Shown here piece after piece: positions 26,901 through 34,876 of a stretch of DNA of 64,000 bases; positions within the stretch are counted from its first letter, which is position 1; each line of letters starts with the position of its first letter. The notes under the pieces are model-generated. The model had not been told where the DNA came from and did no database searches. It saw nothing but the letters and a program-made list of their open reading frames with translations. Both the position numbers and the translations under genes were made by a program. Where the stretch lies: NCBI RefSeq assembly GCF_902497855.1, contig NZ_CABVHU010000004.1, positions 124,001 through 188,000 on the forward strand, given 5' to 3'. This DNA comes from Pseudomonas fluorescens (lineage in GTDB: Bacteria > Pseudomonadota > Gammaproteobacteria > Pseudomonadales > Pseudomonadaceae).

Positions 26901-27818
26901 ATGAGAGCTGGATTCGGTCTCGCGATGAACATGGCAGGTGTTGGGCTATGTGTTTTGGGTAGTTCGTTTTATCCGGGCGACAAGGCGCAAGCGTCGGGCA
27001 TTCCTTTTGCCAGCAACAGGCCGCAAAGTTTTCAATTCAGTTCCGACTTCACAGAGCCCTATAACTCGGTCGGCCAGGAGTTTGAATACAACGACGACCG
27101 TAAACGCTTTGACGATCATGGCAACAAGGTCGATGGCAGCAATACCGACACCTTCGTTGGCCTGACGTCGTTGCTGCACTACTGGAAGATGGACGGCCTG
27201 CCCAATACCGGCTTTATCGCCAGCATTACCCTCCCGGAGATCGCGGTTCGCGGCAATGGCACGCGGGTCAGCGGGTTCGGCGATCCGCTGGTTGGCGGCC
27301 TGGTCTGGTACAACCCGACACCCTTGCGCACCCTCGGTATGCAAGCCTACGTGCAGCTGCCGACCGGGGCGGACTCGGTCAGCAGCGATACCTATGCCTT
27401 GTGGCCTTCACTGTTCTACAACGAATGGCTGGGCAAGGTGAACATCGACCTGTTGGTGGGCGCGATCATTCGCGGCAAGGGCCCGCACGACACCGACCCC
27501 GGCGACACCGGTCACGCCAACCTGCGCCTGGGCTACAACATCGTCGATCGTCCGACATACCAGGTCACGCCCTTCATCAGTGCCGATTACCAGAAAACCT
27601 TCAGCTCCGATGATCGCGACAACAACACCATCGCGTTCTCTGAATCCAACGAAACCGCGCTCGGCGCCGGTGTGCTGTTCCAGCTCAAGCCCGGTGTGCA
27701 GAAGGTGTTCGCCCAGAAAATGTGGGACCAGGTCTCCATCCACTATTCCAAAGGCGTGGAAGGGCGCAATACCACCGTCACGGACGGCTTGTTCGTGCAG
27801 CTCTGGCATTACTGGTGA
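26901..27818 (+). CDS. Outer-membrane transporter-like protein (phenol MetA-pathway family)
   Basis: A 305-residue exported beta-rich protein, resembling the MetA-pathway phenol degradation family (PF13557), which are outer-membrane channel-like barrels found with aromatic catabolism genes. The start is placed at ATG 26901, 7 bases after GGAG; the ATG at 26895 is too close to it. The signal peptide ends near DKAQA. Family-like blocks: GLTSLLHYWKMDGLPNTG, GFGDPLVGGLVWYN, GMQAYVQLPTG and a C-terminal LFVQLWHYW. It heads operon 2, so it probably moves the substrate or product across the outer membrane. Confidence 0.82.
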   Translation: MRAGFGLAMNMAGVGLCVLGSSFYPGDKAQASGIPFASNRPQSFQFSSDFTEPYNSVGQEFEYNDDRKRFDDHGNKVDGSNTDTFVGLTSLLHYWKMDGLPNTGFIASITLPEIAVRGNGTRVSGFGDPLVGGLVWYNPTPLRTLGMQAYVQLPTGADSVSSDTYALWPSLFYNEWLGKVNIDLLVGAIIRGKGPHDTDPGDTGHANLRLGYNIVDRPTYQVTPFISADYQKTFSSDDRDNNTIAFSESNETALGAGVLFQLKPGVQKVFAQKMWDQVSIHYSKGVEGRNTTVTDGLFVQLWHYW

Positions 27819-27881
27819 GTCATCGACGCCTGCCTGCGTCCTGTGATTTGCCGTTGTGACCTATTGTTCCGGAGAATAAAA

Positions 27882-29609
27882 ATGACTGAAGAAAAGCAGA
27901 AACTTGCCCTGTCTCGCCGCAGCTTTATCAAGGCCGGCGCTGCCGGTACTGCGGTCGCCGCGCTGTCGGGTGTGGCGGCGCGGGCGATGGCCAGCGACGA
28001 ACTGCCGTTTGACACAGAGCACGACATTGTCGTCGTCGGCGGTGGTGGCAGCGGGTTGCCGACCGCCTTGTTCTCTCGCTGGCTGGGTAACGACGTGGTC
28101 ATCCTGGAAAAGGCCGGCAGCCCTGGCGGTACCGCGGCCAAAGCGGCGTTCTGGTACTGGGTGCCGAACAACAAGCCGATGCGTGACGCCGGCATGGTCG
28201 ATGAAAAACCGGATTACCTGCGTTATGTCGCCCGTCTGACACGCCCGCAATCCTACGATGCGTCGTTGCCTAAACTCGGCCTGTCGGACTGGGAATACGA
28301 GATGTGCGAAGCGATCTATGACAGCGCCTCGCCCGCCGCCGAACTGTTGGCCGAACGCGATGCGCTGCCTTACCGCCATTGCCCGGACGTGCCGGACTAC
28401 TGGGCTGAATTGCCCGAAGACAAAGCCAGCAAAGGCCGGGTGTTGCTGCCCAAGGAAGCCCGACCGAGCATGTCGGACGGCGGTCGGGTGGCGATCCGCA
28501 CGCTGACTGCGGCGGCCAAGCGTGACGGCGTGCAGATTCGCACCGGCGAACGCGTGGTGAAAGTGATCCTCAACAGCAAGGGCGAAGCGGTCGGTGTCGA
28601 AGTCGAAACCGAAGAGGGCACGCGTCAACGGGTCAAGGCGCGCAAAGCGGTGATTTTCGCCACCGGCGGTTTTACCCACGATCCGGAACTGCGCCGCAAC
28701 TTCCTCAACGCCCCGGTGTACGGCGGCTGCGCGGCCCTGACCAATGAAGGCGATTTCATCCGGATTTCCAGCGAACTGGGGGTGCAATTGCGCAACATGA
28801 ACTACGCGTGGTCGTGCCCGATCCTGTTGGAAAAAGCCTTGGCCAAGGACGGTTCGATGTCCGGTATTTTCACCATGAACGGCGATTCGATGCTGATGGT
28901 GAACAAGTACGGCAAGCGCGTCGTCAACGAAAAAACCGTTTACAACGAAATGGTCCCCACCTTCTTCCAGTGGGACGGCGATAAAGCCGAATACCCGAAC
29001 CTGGTGATGTTTTCGATCTGGGACCAGCGCGCCCAGGACTACTGCAGCAGTGACGAGTACGGCTCGCCCATCGTGCCCAAGGGCGGCAACGACCGCCATG
29101 TGGTCCGTGGCGAAACCCTGGAAGAACTGGCCACGAACATTGCGGCACGGCTCGACAAACATGCCAGCGATATTGGTGGCATGAAGCTCAGCCCGCAATT
29201 CAATACCAATCTGAAAGCCACACTCAAGCGTTTCAATGAACTGGCGAAGAAGGGCAAGGACCTGGACTTCCAGCGTGGCGAGCGGGTGATTCAGGGGGTG
29301 TTCACCGGCCCGGTCAAACCCGACCGCAGCGGCAACCTGACGCTGTACCCGTTGGCCGCGAAAGGCCCGTATTACGCGGCGTTGATCACTGGCGGCAACC
29401 TTGACACCAAGGGTGGGCCGAAAACCAATTCCCTCGGCCAGGTACTGAACAACGCCGATGCACCGATTCCCGGGCTTTACGGCGTCGGCAACTGCGTGGC
29501 ATCGGCATCCGGTCGCGCCTATTGGGCTGGCGGTTCGACGCTCGGCCCGATCATCGCCTTCGCCTATCGCGCGGCCAACCAGGCCCACAAAGAACCGACC
29601 CGAAGCTGA
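27882..29609 (+). CDS. Tat-exported FAD dehydrogenase, ketosteroid delta1-dehydrogenase-like
   Basis: A 575-residue FAD_binding_2 flavoprotein. A Tat signal (SRRSFIKAG, Arg12-Arg13) precedes a mature part beginning near residue 39. The dinucleotide motif GGGGSG is at 53-58, with Glu76 positioned to hold the FAD ribose. The C-terminal block GLYGVGNCVASASGRAYW, then AGGSTLGP, matches the 3-ketosteroid delta1-dehydrogenase/4-oxocyclohexanecarboxylate desaturase group more than fumarate reductase. Tyr547 and Gly551 align with the Tyr487/Gly491 pair that holds the substrate ketone in Rhodococcus KstD1 (from memory). The next gene is a c-type cytochrome, a plausible electron acceptor. A cyclic ketone substrate is my inference. 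A fumarate-reductase-like activity cannot be excluded. Confidence 0.82.
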   Translation: MTEEKQKLALSRRSFIKAGAAGTAVAALSGVAARAMASDELPFDTEHDIVVVGGGGSGLPTALFSRWLGNDVVILEKAGSPGGTAAKAAFWYWVPNNKPMRDAGMVDEKPDYLRYVARLTRPQSYDASLPKLGLSDWEYEMCEAIYDSASPAAELLAERDALPYRHCPDVPDYWAELPEDKASKGRVLLPKEARPSMSDGGRVAIRTLTAAAKRDGVQIRTGERVVKVILNSKGEAVGVEVETEEGTRQRVKARKAVIFATGGFTHDPELRRNFLNAPVYGGCAALTNEGDFIRISSELGVQLRNMNYAWSCPILLEKALAKDGSMSGIFTMNGDSMLMVNKYGKRVVNEKTVYNEMVPTFFQWDGDKAEYPNLVMFSIWDQRAQDYCSSDEYGSPIVPKGGNDRHVVRGETLEELATNIAARLDKHASDIGGMKLSPQFNTNLKATLKRFNELAKKGKDLDFQRGERVIQGVFTGPVKPDRSGNLTLYPLAAKGPYYAALITGGNLDTKGGPKTNSLGQVLNNADAPIPGLYGVGNCVASASGRAYWAGGSTLGPIIAFAYRAANQAHKEPTRS

Positions 29610-29670
29610 ATCAATCCCGAGCGGCGATCACTCGCGGCTCCCACCACCGTGATTGCATGAGAACAACGAC

Positions 29671-30057
29671 ATGACGCATTTTCTCCTACGCGCCCCGGCC
29701 CTGTTGATGCTGGCGGCAAGCTTGGGCCTGACGGGCATCGCTCAGGCTGACGATCTGGCGCTCGCGCAGAAACTGGCGACCAACCATTGCGCGGTCTGTC
29801 ACACCTTCGATAAGGGCGGACCACCGGGGCAGGGGCCGAACCTGTTCGGGCTGATCGGTCGCAAGGCCGCAAGCGAGAACTTCACCTACAGCGACGGCTA
29901 CAGCAAAACCATGTCCGGCAAGGTCTGGGATGAACAACTGCTCGACGCCTGGCTGACCGACGCCCAGGCCGTCGCGCCGGGCAGTGCCATGGTGTATTCC
30001 CAGGACGACCCGGCCAAACGGCAGAAGATCATCGCGTACATCAAGTCGCTGCACTGA
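29671..30057 (+). CDS. Periplasmic c-type cytochrome
   Basis: A 128-residue class I cytochrome c. Signal peptide 1-26 (ends GIAQA), heme site Cys40-Ala-Val-Cys43-His44, and the distal ligand probably Met107 in APGSAMVYS. The GGPPGQGPNLFGLIGRKAAS stretch is typical of cytochrome c2/c550. Start ATG 29671 follows GAGAA. It is encoded 61 bases after the Tat flavoprotein and is therefore its likely redox partner, feeding electrons to the respiratory chain. Confidence 0.93.
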   Translation: MTHFLLRAPALLMLAASLGLTGIAQADDLALAQKLATNHCAVCHTFDKGGPPGQGPNLFGLIGRKAASENFTYSDGYSKTMSGKVWDEQLLDAWLTDAQAVAPGSAMVYSQDDPAKRQKIIAYIKSLH

Positions 30058-30092
30058 CAACCATCCTTCCCAAACACAAGACGCAGATAACC

Positions 30093-30554
30093 ATGATCAG
30101 CACCCTGACAATGACCGACGAGCAACGCAAATCCATCGCCCTTGAATACCTCAAGGCCTTCGACAACGGCGGTATCACCTCCACCGGCGGCAGCATTCTC
30201 GACCTGTTCGCCGACGACGCCCAGGTGCTGTTTCCCAAGTGGGGACTGGCCACCGGCCGCGAGCAGATTGGCCAGATGTTCACTGACCTGGGCGGCCGCT
30301 TGAAGTCGATTACCCACGACTACGCGCATTTCAACTGGATACTCACGGGCACCGACACCCTGGTGTGTGAAGGCACCAGTTTCGGCGAACATGTCGACGG
30401 CCACTGGCGTGCAGGCGTCCCTACACCGGCCGGCGCCGGTTACTGGGCCGACGTATTCGAAATCCGCGATTTCAAGATCCAGCGCTGCTTCATTTACCTG
30501 GACCCTGATTACGGCAACAAGGACACCGCGCGCTACCCCTGGCTGAATCGCTGA
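30093..30554 (+). CDS. NTF2-like/SnoaL-fold protein
   Basis: A 153-residue protein of the NTF2-like superfamily (SnoaL, ketosteroid isomerase-like). N-terminal helix MTDEQRKSIALEYLKAFDNGG, the STGGSILDLFADDAQVLFPKWG block and TGREQIGQMFTDLGGRL are the usual cone-shaped fold signs, followed by the strand region ending RCFIYLDPDYG. Proteins of this fold can isomerise unsaturated ketones, remove water or hydrolyse small rings. It has no signal peptide, so if it acts in the same pathway it does so in the cytoplasm. The function is unknown; co-location with a KstD-like dehydrogenase makes isomerase/tautomerase activity worth considering. Confidence 0.8.
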   Translation: MISTLTMTDEQRKSIALEYLKAFDNGGITSTGGSILDLFADDAQVLFPKWGLATGREQIGQMFTDLGGRLKSITHDYAHFNWILTGTDTLVCEGTSFGEHVDGHWRAGVPTPAGAGYWADVFEIRDFKIQRCFIYLDPDYGNKDTARYPWLNR

Positions 30555-30631
30555 TCAGCGGTAGACGCGCTTGCCCGGGATACGGCCGGCACAGGGATGT
30601 GGAGTGCGACGGGCCGACAGGCTAACCTCGG

Positions 30632-30647
30632 TGTTCCTGTAAGAACA
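30632..30647. promoter_or_regulatory. Dyad TGTTC-N6-GAACA before the island's LysR gene
   Basis: TGTTC-CTGTAA-GAACA ends 23 bases before the LysR start codon. It shares the TGTT/AACA half-sites with the three regulon boxes, but the spacing between TGTT and AACA is 8 and not 11. It may be an autoregulatory site bound in another register, or unrelated. Confidence 0.4.
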
Positions 30648-30670
30648 AAAACATCCAGAGAGCCTGCCCC

Positions 30671-31600
30671 ATGGATCGTTTACTCAGTGTCGAAGCCTTT
30701 GTGCGAGTGGCCGAAACCGGCAACTTCGCCAAGGCGGCCCAGCAATTGGGCGTGACTCGCTCGGTGATCACCCACCGCATACAACAACTGGAACAGTTCA
30801 TCAACGCGCCGCTGTTCCATCGCAGTACGCGGCATGTCCGGCTTTCCGAGGTGGGAGAGACGTATTACAAGGAATGCGCGGACATGGTCGCGAGTTTCAA
30901 CTCGCTGACCGAGCACATGCGCGAGTTGCGCGCCAAGCCCACCGGCAAGCTGCGGGTGCAGATGCTGCCCGGCTTTGCCATCGGTCACTTCGGCAGGTTG
31001 CTGGCCGAGTTCACGCGGCTGTACCCCGACATCGAGGTCGACGTCATCGTCAATGACCGGGTCGTGGACCCGATCGAGGAGGGCTTCGATGTGGCGTTCC
31101 AGATGTTCCCGCCGATGGCCGAAACCCTGATCGAGCGCAAGTTGTTCAGCGTGCGCCGATTGTTCTGCATGTCACCCGATTATGCCGCCGAGTTCGGCGT
31201 GCCCACGCACCCGCAGGAATTGCTGCAACACAAGATTGCCTTGTACGAGGGCTACCCGTCGCGCAACCGCTGGATCTTTACCGGCGCGGACGAGCAAGTG
31301 GAGCTGAGCCTGCCGGGCCAGGTGCGCTCGAATTCGGTGCATTTGCTGCGTGATTACGCGTCAACCGGGGTCTGCATTGTCTGTTTGCCGACACTGGTGG
31401 CCAGTGACGATCTGCTCAGTGGGCGGCTGATTCCGGTCCTGCCCGGGTACGCACTGTCGTCTTTCAATTTTTCTGCGGTATACCCGGCCACCCAGCGCCG
31501 GGCCTTGAAGGTGCGCACGCTGATCGATTTCCTGGTGGAAAACTTCGGCGATGAACCCTGCTGGGACAAGCCCCTGCTGGAGCGTGGCTGGGTACGCTGA
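30671..31600 (+). CDS. LysR-type regulator, probable activator of the catabolic island
   Basis: A 309-residue LysR-type protein: winged HTH at 1-60 (GNFAKAAQQLGVTRSVITHRIQQLEQF), linker helix to about 90, effector domain to about 300. It is of the CrgA/DsdC-like subgroup by its MDRLLSVEAFVRVAETGNF start. It lies between operons 2 and 3. The three promoters of the island each carry a T-N11-A dyad of the type such proteins bind, so it is the natural candidate for the shared regulator. The effector is unknown: hydroquinone, a pathway intermediate or the imported compound. Confidence 0.92.
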   Translation: MDRLLSVEAFVRVAETGNFAKAAQQLGVTRSVITHRIQQLEQFINAPLFHRSTRHVRLSEVGETYYKECADMVASFNSLTEHMRELRAKPTGKLRVQMLPGFAIGHFGRLLAEFTRLYPDIEVDVIVNDRVVDPIEEGFDVAFQMFPPMAETLIERKLFSVRRLFCMSPDYAAEFGVPTHPQELLQHKIALYEGYPSRNRWIFTGADEQVELSLPGQVRSNSVHLLRDYASTGVCIVCLPTLVASDDLLSGRLIPVLPGYALSSFNFSAVYPATQRRALKVRTLIDFLVENFGDEPCWDKPLLERGWVR

Positions 31601-31621
31601 GCGGTACGTTCGCGGCGCCAG

Positions 31622-31690
31622 TGTTTGCGTTTCGCGAACACTGTTGTCGGCGACTCTCTAATTGTTCCTGACGGAGCGGCGACGTACTGT
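31622..31690 (+). promoter_or_regulatory. Regulon promoter 3: LysR-type box plus -35/-10
   Basis: TGTT-N11-AACA (31622-31640) within a longer inverted repeat, AGTGTTTGCG-TTT-CGCGAACACT (31620-31642). Then GTCGGCGA (31646-31653), TTGTTC (31662-31667), 17 bases, TACTGT (31685-31690). The dioxygenase small-subunit ATG follows 39 bases later. Same spacing as promoters 1 and 2. Confidence 0.85.
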
Positions 31691-31728
31691 TGGCTCACTG
31701 TTACTACAACAACAAAACGGTGAAAACC

Positions 31729-32235
31729 ATGAGTAGCGCGGCAATCGAAACGGTCTTCGGCTCGCTGGACAAGTACAGCAAAGGGTCGGTTGAAATCATC
31801 AGCGGCCAGGCCAGTCATTACGCCTTTTCGAACATTTTCGAAGTGGCGGAAAAATCTCTTCCTTATGAAAAAGTCGTCGTCGGCCTCAACCTCGGCTACG
31901 TCATTGAAACCCTGCGCGCCGAAGGCCAGTCGCCTTGGTACACGGCAGCGCACGACGAGTTCGCCATCGTCATGGACGGTGAAGTACGGGTGGATTTCCT
32001 CAAGCTCGATGCGCCTTTGAAAGACGGCGAGGGCACTCGCCTGGCCGGTGAAGTGGCTGGTGAAGTGCAGGGGGGCAAACCTATGGGTTACGTGTTGCTC
32101 AAGCGCGGTCACCAGTGCCTGCTGCCAACCGGCACTGCGTATCGCTTCGAAGCCAGCCGTCCGGGCGTGATCCTGCAGCAGACCATCAAGGGACCGTTGT
32201 CGGTCGAGAAGTGGGCCGACATCTGCTTCAAGTGA
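31729..32235 (+). CDS. hapC: Hydroquinone 1,2-dioxygenase, small subunit
   Basis: A 168-residue cupin-like subunit matching the small subunit of two-component hydroquinone dioxygenases (HapC of P. fluorescens ACB; PnpC of 4-nitrophenol degraders). Cues: SIVEIISGQASHYAFSNIF-like start, the VGLNLGYVIETLRAEGQSPWY and AHDEFAIVMDGEVRVDF cupin strands, and the GYVLLKRGHQCLLPTGTAYRF end. The length equals the roughly 18-kDa HapC. The start ATG 31729 is taken to fit the family. It is the first gene of operon 3. It forms a heterotetramer with the large subunit encoded 45 bases downstream; the metal site is in the large one. Confidence 0.93.
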   Translation: MSSAAIETVFGSLDKYSKGSVEIISGQASHYAFSNIFEVAEKSLPYEKVVVGLNLGYVIETLRAEGQSPWYTAAHDEFAIVMDGEVRVDFLKLDAPLKDGEGTRLAGEVAGEVQGGKPMGYVLLKRGHQCLLPTGTAYRFEASRPGVILQQTIKGPLSVEKWADICFK

Positions 32236-32280
32236 TCACCGCCTTCCCATCCAACAAAAAGCAACAAGAGGAATCCCGTC

Positions 32281-33300
32281 ATGGCCATGCTTGAAAACGC
32301 TGCCGATAACACGGCTTTCGCCGACGACGAAGTCCAGGTCAGCGCGCCCCATGCCGTCACTGGCTATAGCTCCTTCAAACTCGGTGCCTTCGAACTGTCG
32401 CGCGACGAGTATTTTGCCCGTATCACCTGGCCGGCCAAAGGCCAGACCCGTTCGCACCTGATTCCGGTCGATGCCTTCCTGCGAGCCATGATGCGCGACG
32501 TGGCCTGGGGCTTTTTCTATGGCTGGGTCAACTTCGACCACGTCATTGGCACTCGCAATTACTACGGCAAAGTCGACCTGTACGCCGGCACCTTCAATGG
32601 CACGCTCAAGGCCGCAGGCGTCAACTACACCGAAAACTTTGAAACACCGCTGATCATGGCAACCTTCAAGGCCATCCTGCGGGACTGGACCAACGCCACC
32701 TTTGACCCGTTCGCGGCGCCGGAAGAAACCGGCTCGGCATTCGGTCGCAAGAACGGCGACAACATCGAGGCCATCGAGCGTTTCCGCATCGCCACCAAAC
32801 GCATGCCTGGCCTGAAAGACGATTCGCCACTGCGTAACGATTTGCCGATCAATCGCCAGTTCATCGACGTTGACCAGGATGAACCGGAAGTTCACGCGGC
32901 CGAAGGTTTCGAAGGCGAGTTGCATGCCTTCAGCCTGTTCAAGTACCTGTCGCGCTCCGACGTGACCTGGAACCCGTCGGTGACTTCGGTGTGCAAGGCC
33001 AGCCTGTTCTGCCCGACCACCGAGGAATTCATACTGCCGGTGTTCCATGGCAATGACCGGGTCGAGTGGTTCCTGCAGATGTCCGATGAAATCATCTGGG
33101 ACGTCGGCGACAAGGACGACGGTAACCCGCGGGCGCGCATCACCATGCGTGCCGGCGACATTTGCGCCATGCCGGCGGACATTCGCCACCAGGGCTATTC
33201 GACCAAGCGCTCGATGTTGCTGGTGTGGGAAAACGCCACGCCGAACCTGCCGCAACGCTACGAAAGCGGTGAGCTCAAGCCGTACCCGATCGAGTTTTAA
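32281..33300 (+). CDS. hapD: Hydroquinone 1,2-dioxygenase, large subunit (iron site)
   Basis: A 339-residue subunit, the same length as the roughly 38-kDa HapD. It opens hydroquinone between C1 and C2 with O2 to give 4-hydroxymuconic semialdehyde, using Fe(II) in the cytoplasm. The published iron ligands of the PnpCD structure (His256, Asn258, Glu262 and His303, from memory) are all at the same positions here: FHGNDRVEW holds the first three and IRHQGYS the last. That makes the assignment strong. AGAGG precedes the ATG. It is a different fold class from extradiol and intradiol catechol dioxygenases. Confidence 0.95.
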   Translation: MAMLENAADNTAFADDEVQVSAPHAVTGYSSFKLGAFELSRDEYFARITWPAKGQTRSHLIPVDAFLRAMMRDVAWGFFYGWVNFDHVIGTRNYYGKVDLYAGTFNGTLKAAGVNYTENFETPLIMATFKAILRDWTNATFDPFAAPEETGSAFGRKNGDNIEAIERFRIATKRMPGLKDDSPLRNDLPINRQFIDVDQDEPEVHAAEGFEGELHAFSLFKYLSRSDVTWNPSVTSVCKASLFCPTTEEFILPVFHGNDRVEWFLQMSDEIIWDVGDKDDGNPRARITMRAGDICAMPADIRHQGYSTKRSMLLVWENATPNLPQRYESGELKPYPIEF

Positions 33301-33404
33301 GACCTTTGTCTTGCCCGGCATCACGTTGGGCCATTCAGCAGGGCATGCGCTCAAGAATCAAGTCGTCAGACACTGCGCCATCGGCGCGGTGCGAGGGAAA
33401 TATT

Positions 33405-34868
33405 ATGCAAAATCAGCTCTATATCGATGGCCGGTTCGTGGATGCGGTCGCCGGCGGCACCATTGACGTCGTGTCGCCCCATGACGGCTCGTTGATCACT
33501 CGCGTCGCTGCCGCCGAAGCCGCTGACATCGAACTCGCGGTCGCCGCGGCCAAACGTGCATTTGCGGCCTGGTCCGCCCTGGGCGCCGCCGAACGCGGGC
33601 GCTTGTTGCTCAAGCTGGCCGACAAGATCGAAGAGTGCGGCGAAGAACTGGCCCAGCTCGAATCCCTGAACACCGGCCATCCGATCCGTGATTCCCGAGG
33701 CCTCGACGTTCCCCGCACGGCGGCCTGTTTCCGGTACTTCGGCGGCATGGCCGACAAGATCGAAGGTTCGGTGATCCCGGTCGAAGCCGGGTTCCTCAAT
33801 TACGTACAGCGCAAACCGATCGGGGTGGTCGGGCAGATCGTGCCCTGGAATTTCCCGCTGATGTTTACCAGTTGGAAAATGGGCCCGGCACTGGCCGCGG
33901 GTAACACCATCGTTATCAAACCCTCGGAAATCACACCGCTGTCGACATTGCGCATTGTCGAACTGATGACCGAAGTCGGCTTCCCCAAAGGCGTGGTCAA
34001 CGTCGTGCCGGGTTACGGTCATACCGCGGGCCAGGCGCTGGCCGAGCACCTTGATGTGGGCAAGATTGCCTTTACCGGCTCGACGGCGACTGGTCGGCGG
34101 ATCGTTGAAGCGTCGAAAGGCAACCTCAAGCGCATCCAGCTGGAGTTGGGTGGCAAGGGCGCCAACATTGTGTTCGAAGACGCCAATCTGGAAGCGGCGG
34201 TCAATGGCGCAGCCTGGGCGATCTTTCACAACCAGGGGCAAGCCTGCATCGCCGGTTCGCGGTTGATTCTGCATAAAGACATCGCTGACCGGTTCCTGGA
34301 ACGCTTCATCGCCCTGGCCAGATCCATTCGCCTTGGCGATCCGATGGACCCCGAAACCGAAATGGGTCCGCTGACGTCGGCGCTGCATCGCGATCGCGTA
34401 CTGGCCTACATTGAGATCGCCAAAGAGCAGGGCGGCAAAATCCTGGCCGGTGGCAAAGCGCCAGACGATGAAAGATTGGCCAATGGTTTTTATGTCGAAC
34501 CGACCGTCGTAGAGGCATCACCCGAGGATCGTGTGTGCCAGGAAGAAGTCTTCGGCCCCTTCGTCACCGTCGTGCGGTTCAGCACCGACGAAGAAGCCCT
34601 GGCCATCGCCAACAGCACTGAATACGGTCTCGGCAGCGGCCTGTGGACGCAGAACCTGGCCCGCGCGCACAAAATGGCCGAGGCCATTCACGCCGGCATG
34701 TGCTGGGTCAACTGCTATAAACGCGTCAGCCCCGGCAGCCCGTTTGGTGGCGTCGGACAATCGGGCTACGGCCGTGAAATGGGTTTTGAAGCGATTCACG
34801 ACTACACCGAAGCCCGCTCGGTCTGGGTCAACGTCGACGCGAAAATCCCTGCGCACTTCAAACGCTGA
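33405..34868 (+). CDS. hapE: Aldehyde dehydrogenase, probable 4-hydroxymuconic semialdehyde dehydrogenase
   Basis: A 487-residue NAD(P)-dependent aldehyde dehydrogenase. Catalytic Glu in LELGGKGANIV and Cys in NQGQACIAGSR; cofactor loops PWNFPLM and FTGSTATGRRI. Start ATG 33405 follows GAGGGAAA. In the hap pathway this enzyme oxidises 4-hydroxymuconic semialdehyde to maleylacetate. Its place between the dioxygenase and maleylacetate reductase genes supports that substrate. Only nine bases separate its stop from the reductase start. Confidence 0.92.
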   Translation: MQNQLYIDGRFVDAVAGGTIDVVSPHDGSLITRVAAAEAADIELAVAAAKRAFAAWSALGAAERGRLLLKLADKIEECGEELAQLESLNTGHPIRDSRGLDVPRTAACFRYFGGMADKIEGSVIPVEAGFLNYVQRKPIGVVGQIVPWNFPLMFTSWKMGPALAAGNTIVIKPSEITPLSTLRIVELMTEVGFPKGVVNVVPGYGHTAGQALAEHLDVGKIAFTGSTATGRRIVEASKGNLKRIQLELGGKGANIVFEDANLEAAVNGAAWAIFHNQGQACIAGSRLILHKDIADRFLERFIALARSIRLGDPMDPETEMGPLTSALHRDRVLAYIEIAKEQGGKILAGGKAPDDERLANGFYVEPTVVEASPEDRVCQEEVFGPFVTVVRFSTDEEALAIANSTEYGLGSGLWTQNLARAHKMAEAIHAGMCWVNCYKRVSPGSPFGGVGQSGYGREMGFEAIHDYTEARSVWVNVDAKIPAHFKR

Positions 34869-34876
34869 GGCCTGTC

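Noticed and set aside
27882..29609. Fumarate reductase/flavocytochrome c subunit as the product of the Tat flavoprotein gene
   Set aside because: The C-terminal YWAGG-STLGP motif and the pocket residues read like ketosteroid dehydrogenase. The heme is on a separate cytochrome and not fused. Kept as an alternative only.
31354..32112. A minus-strand frame opposite the dioxygenase small-subunit gene
   Set aside because: Antisense shadow without ribosome site; the plus strand encodes a clear HapC-type protein.
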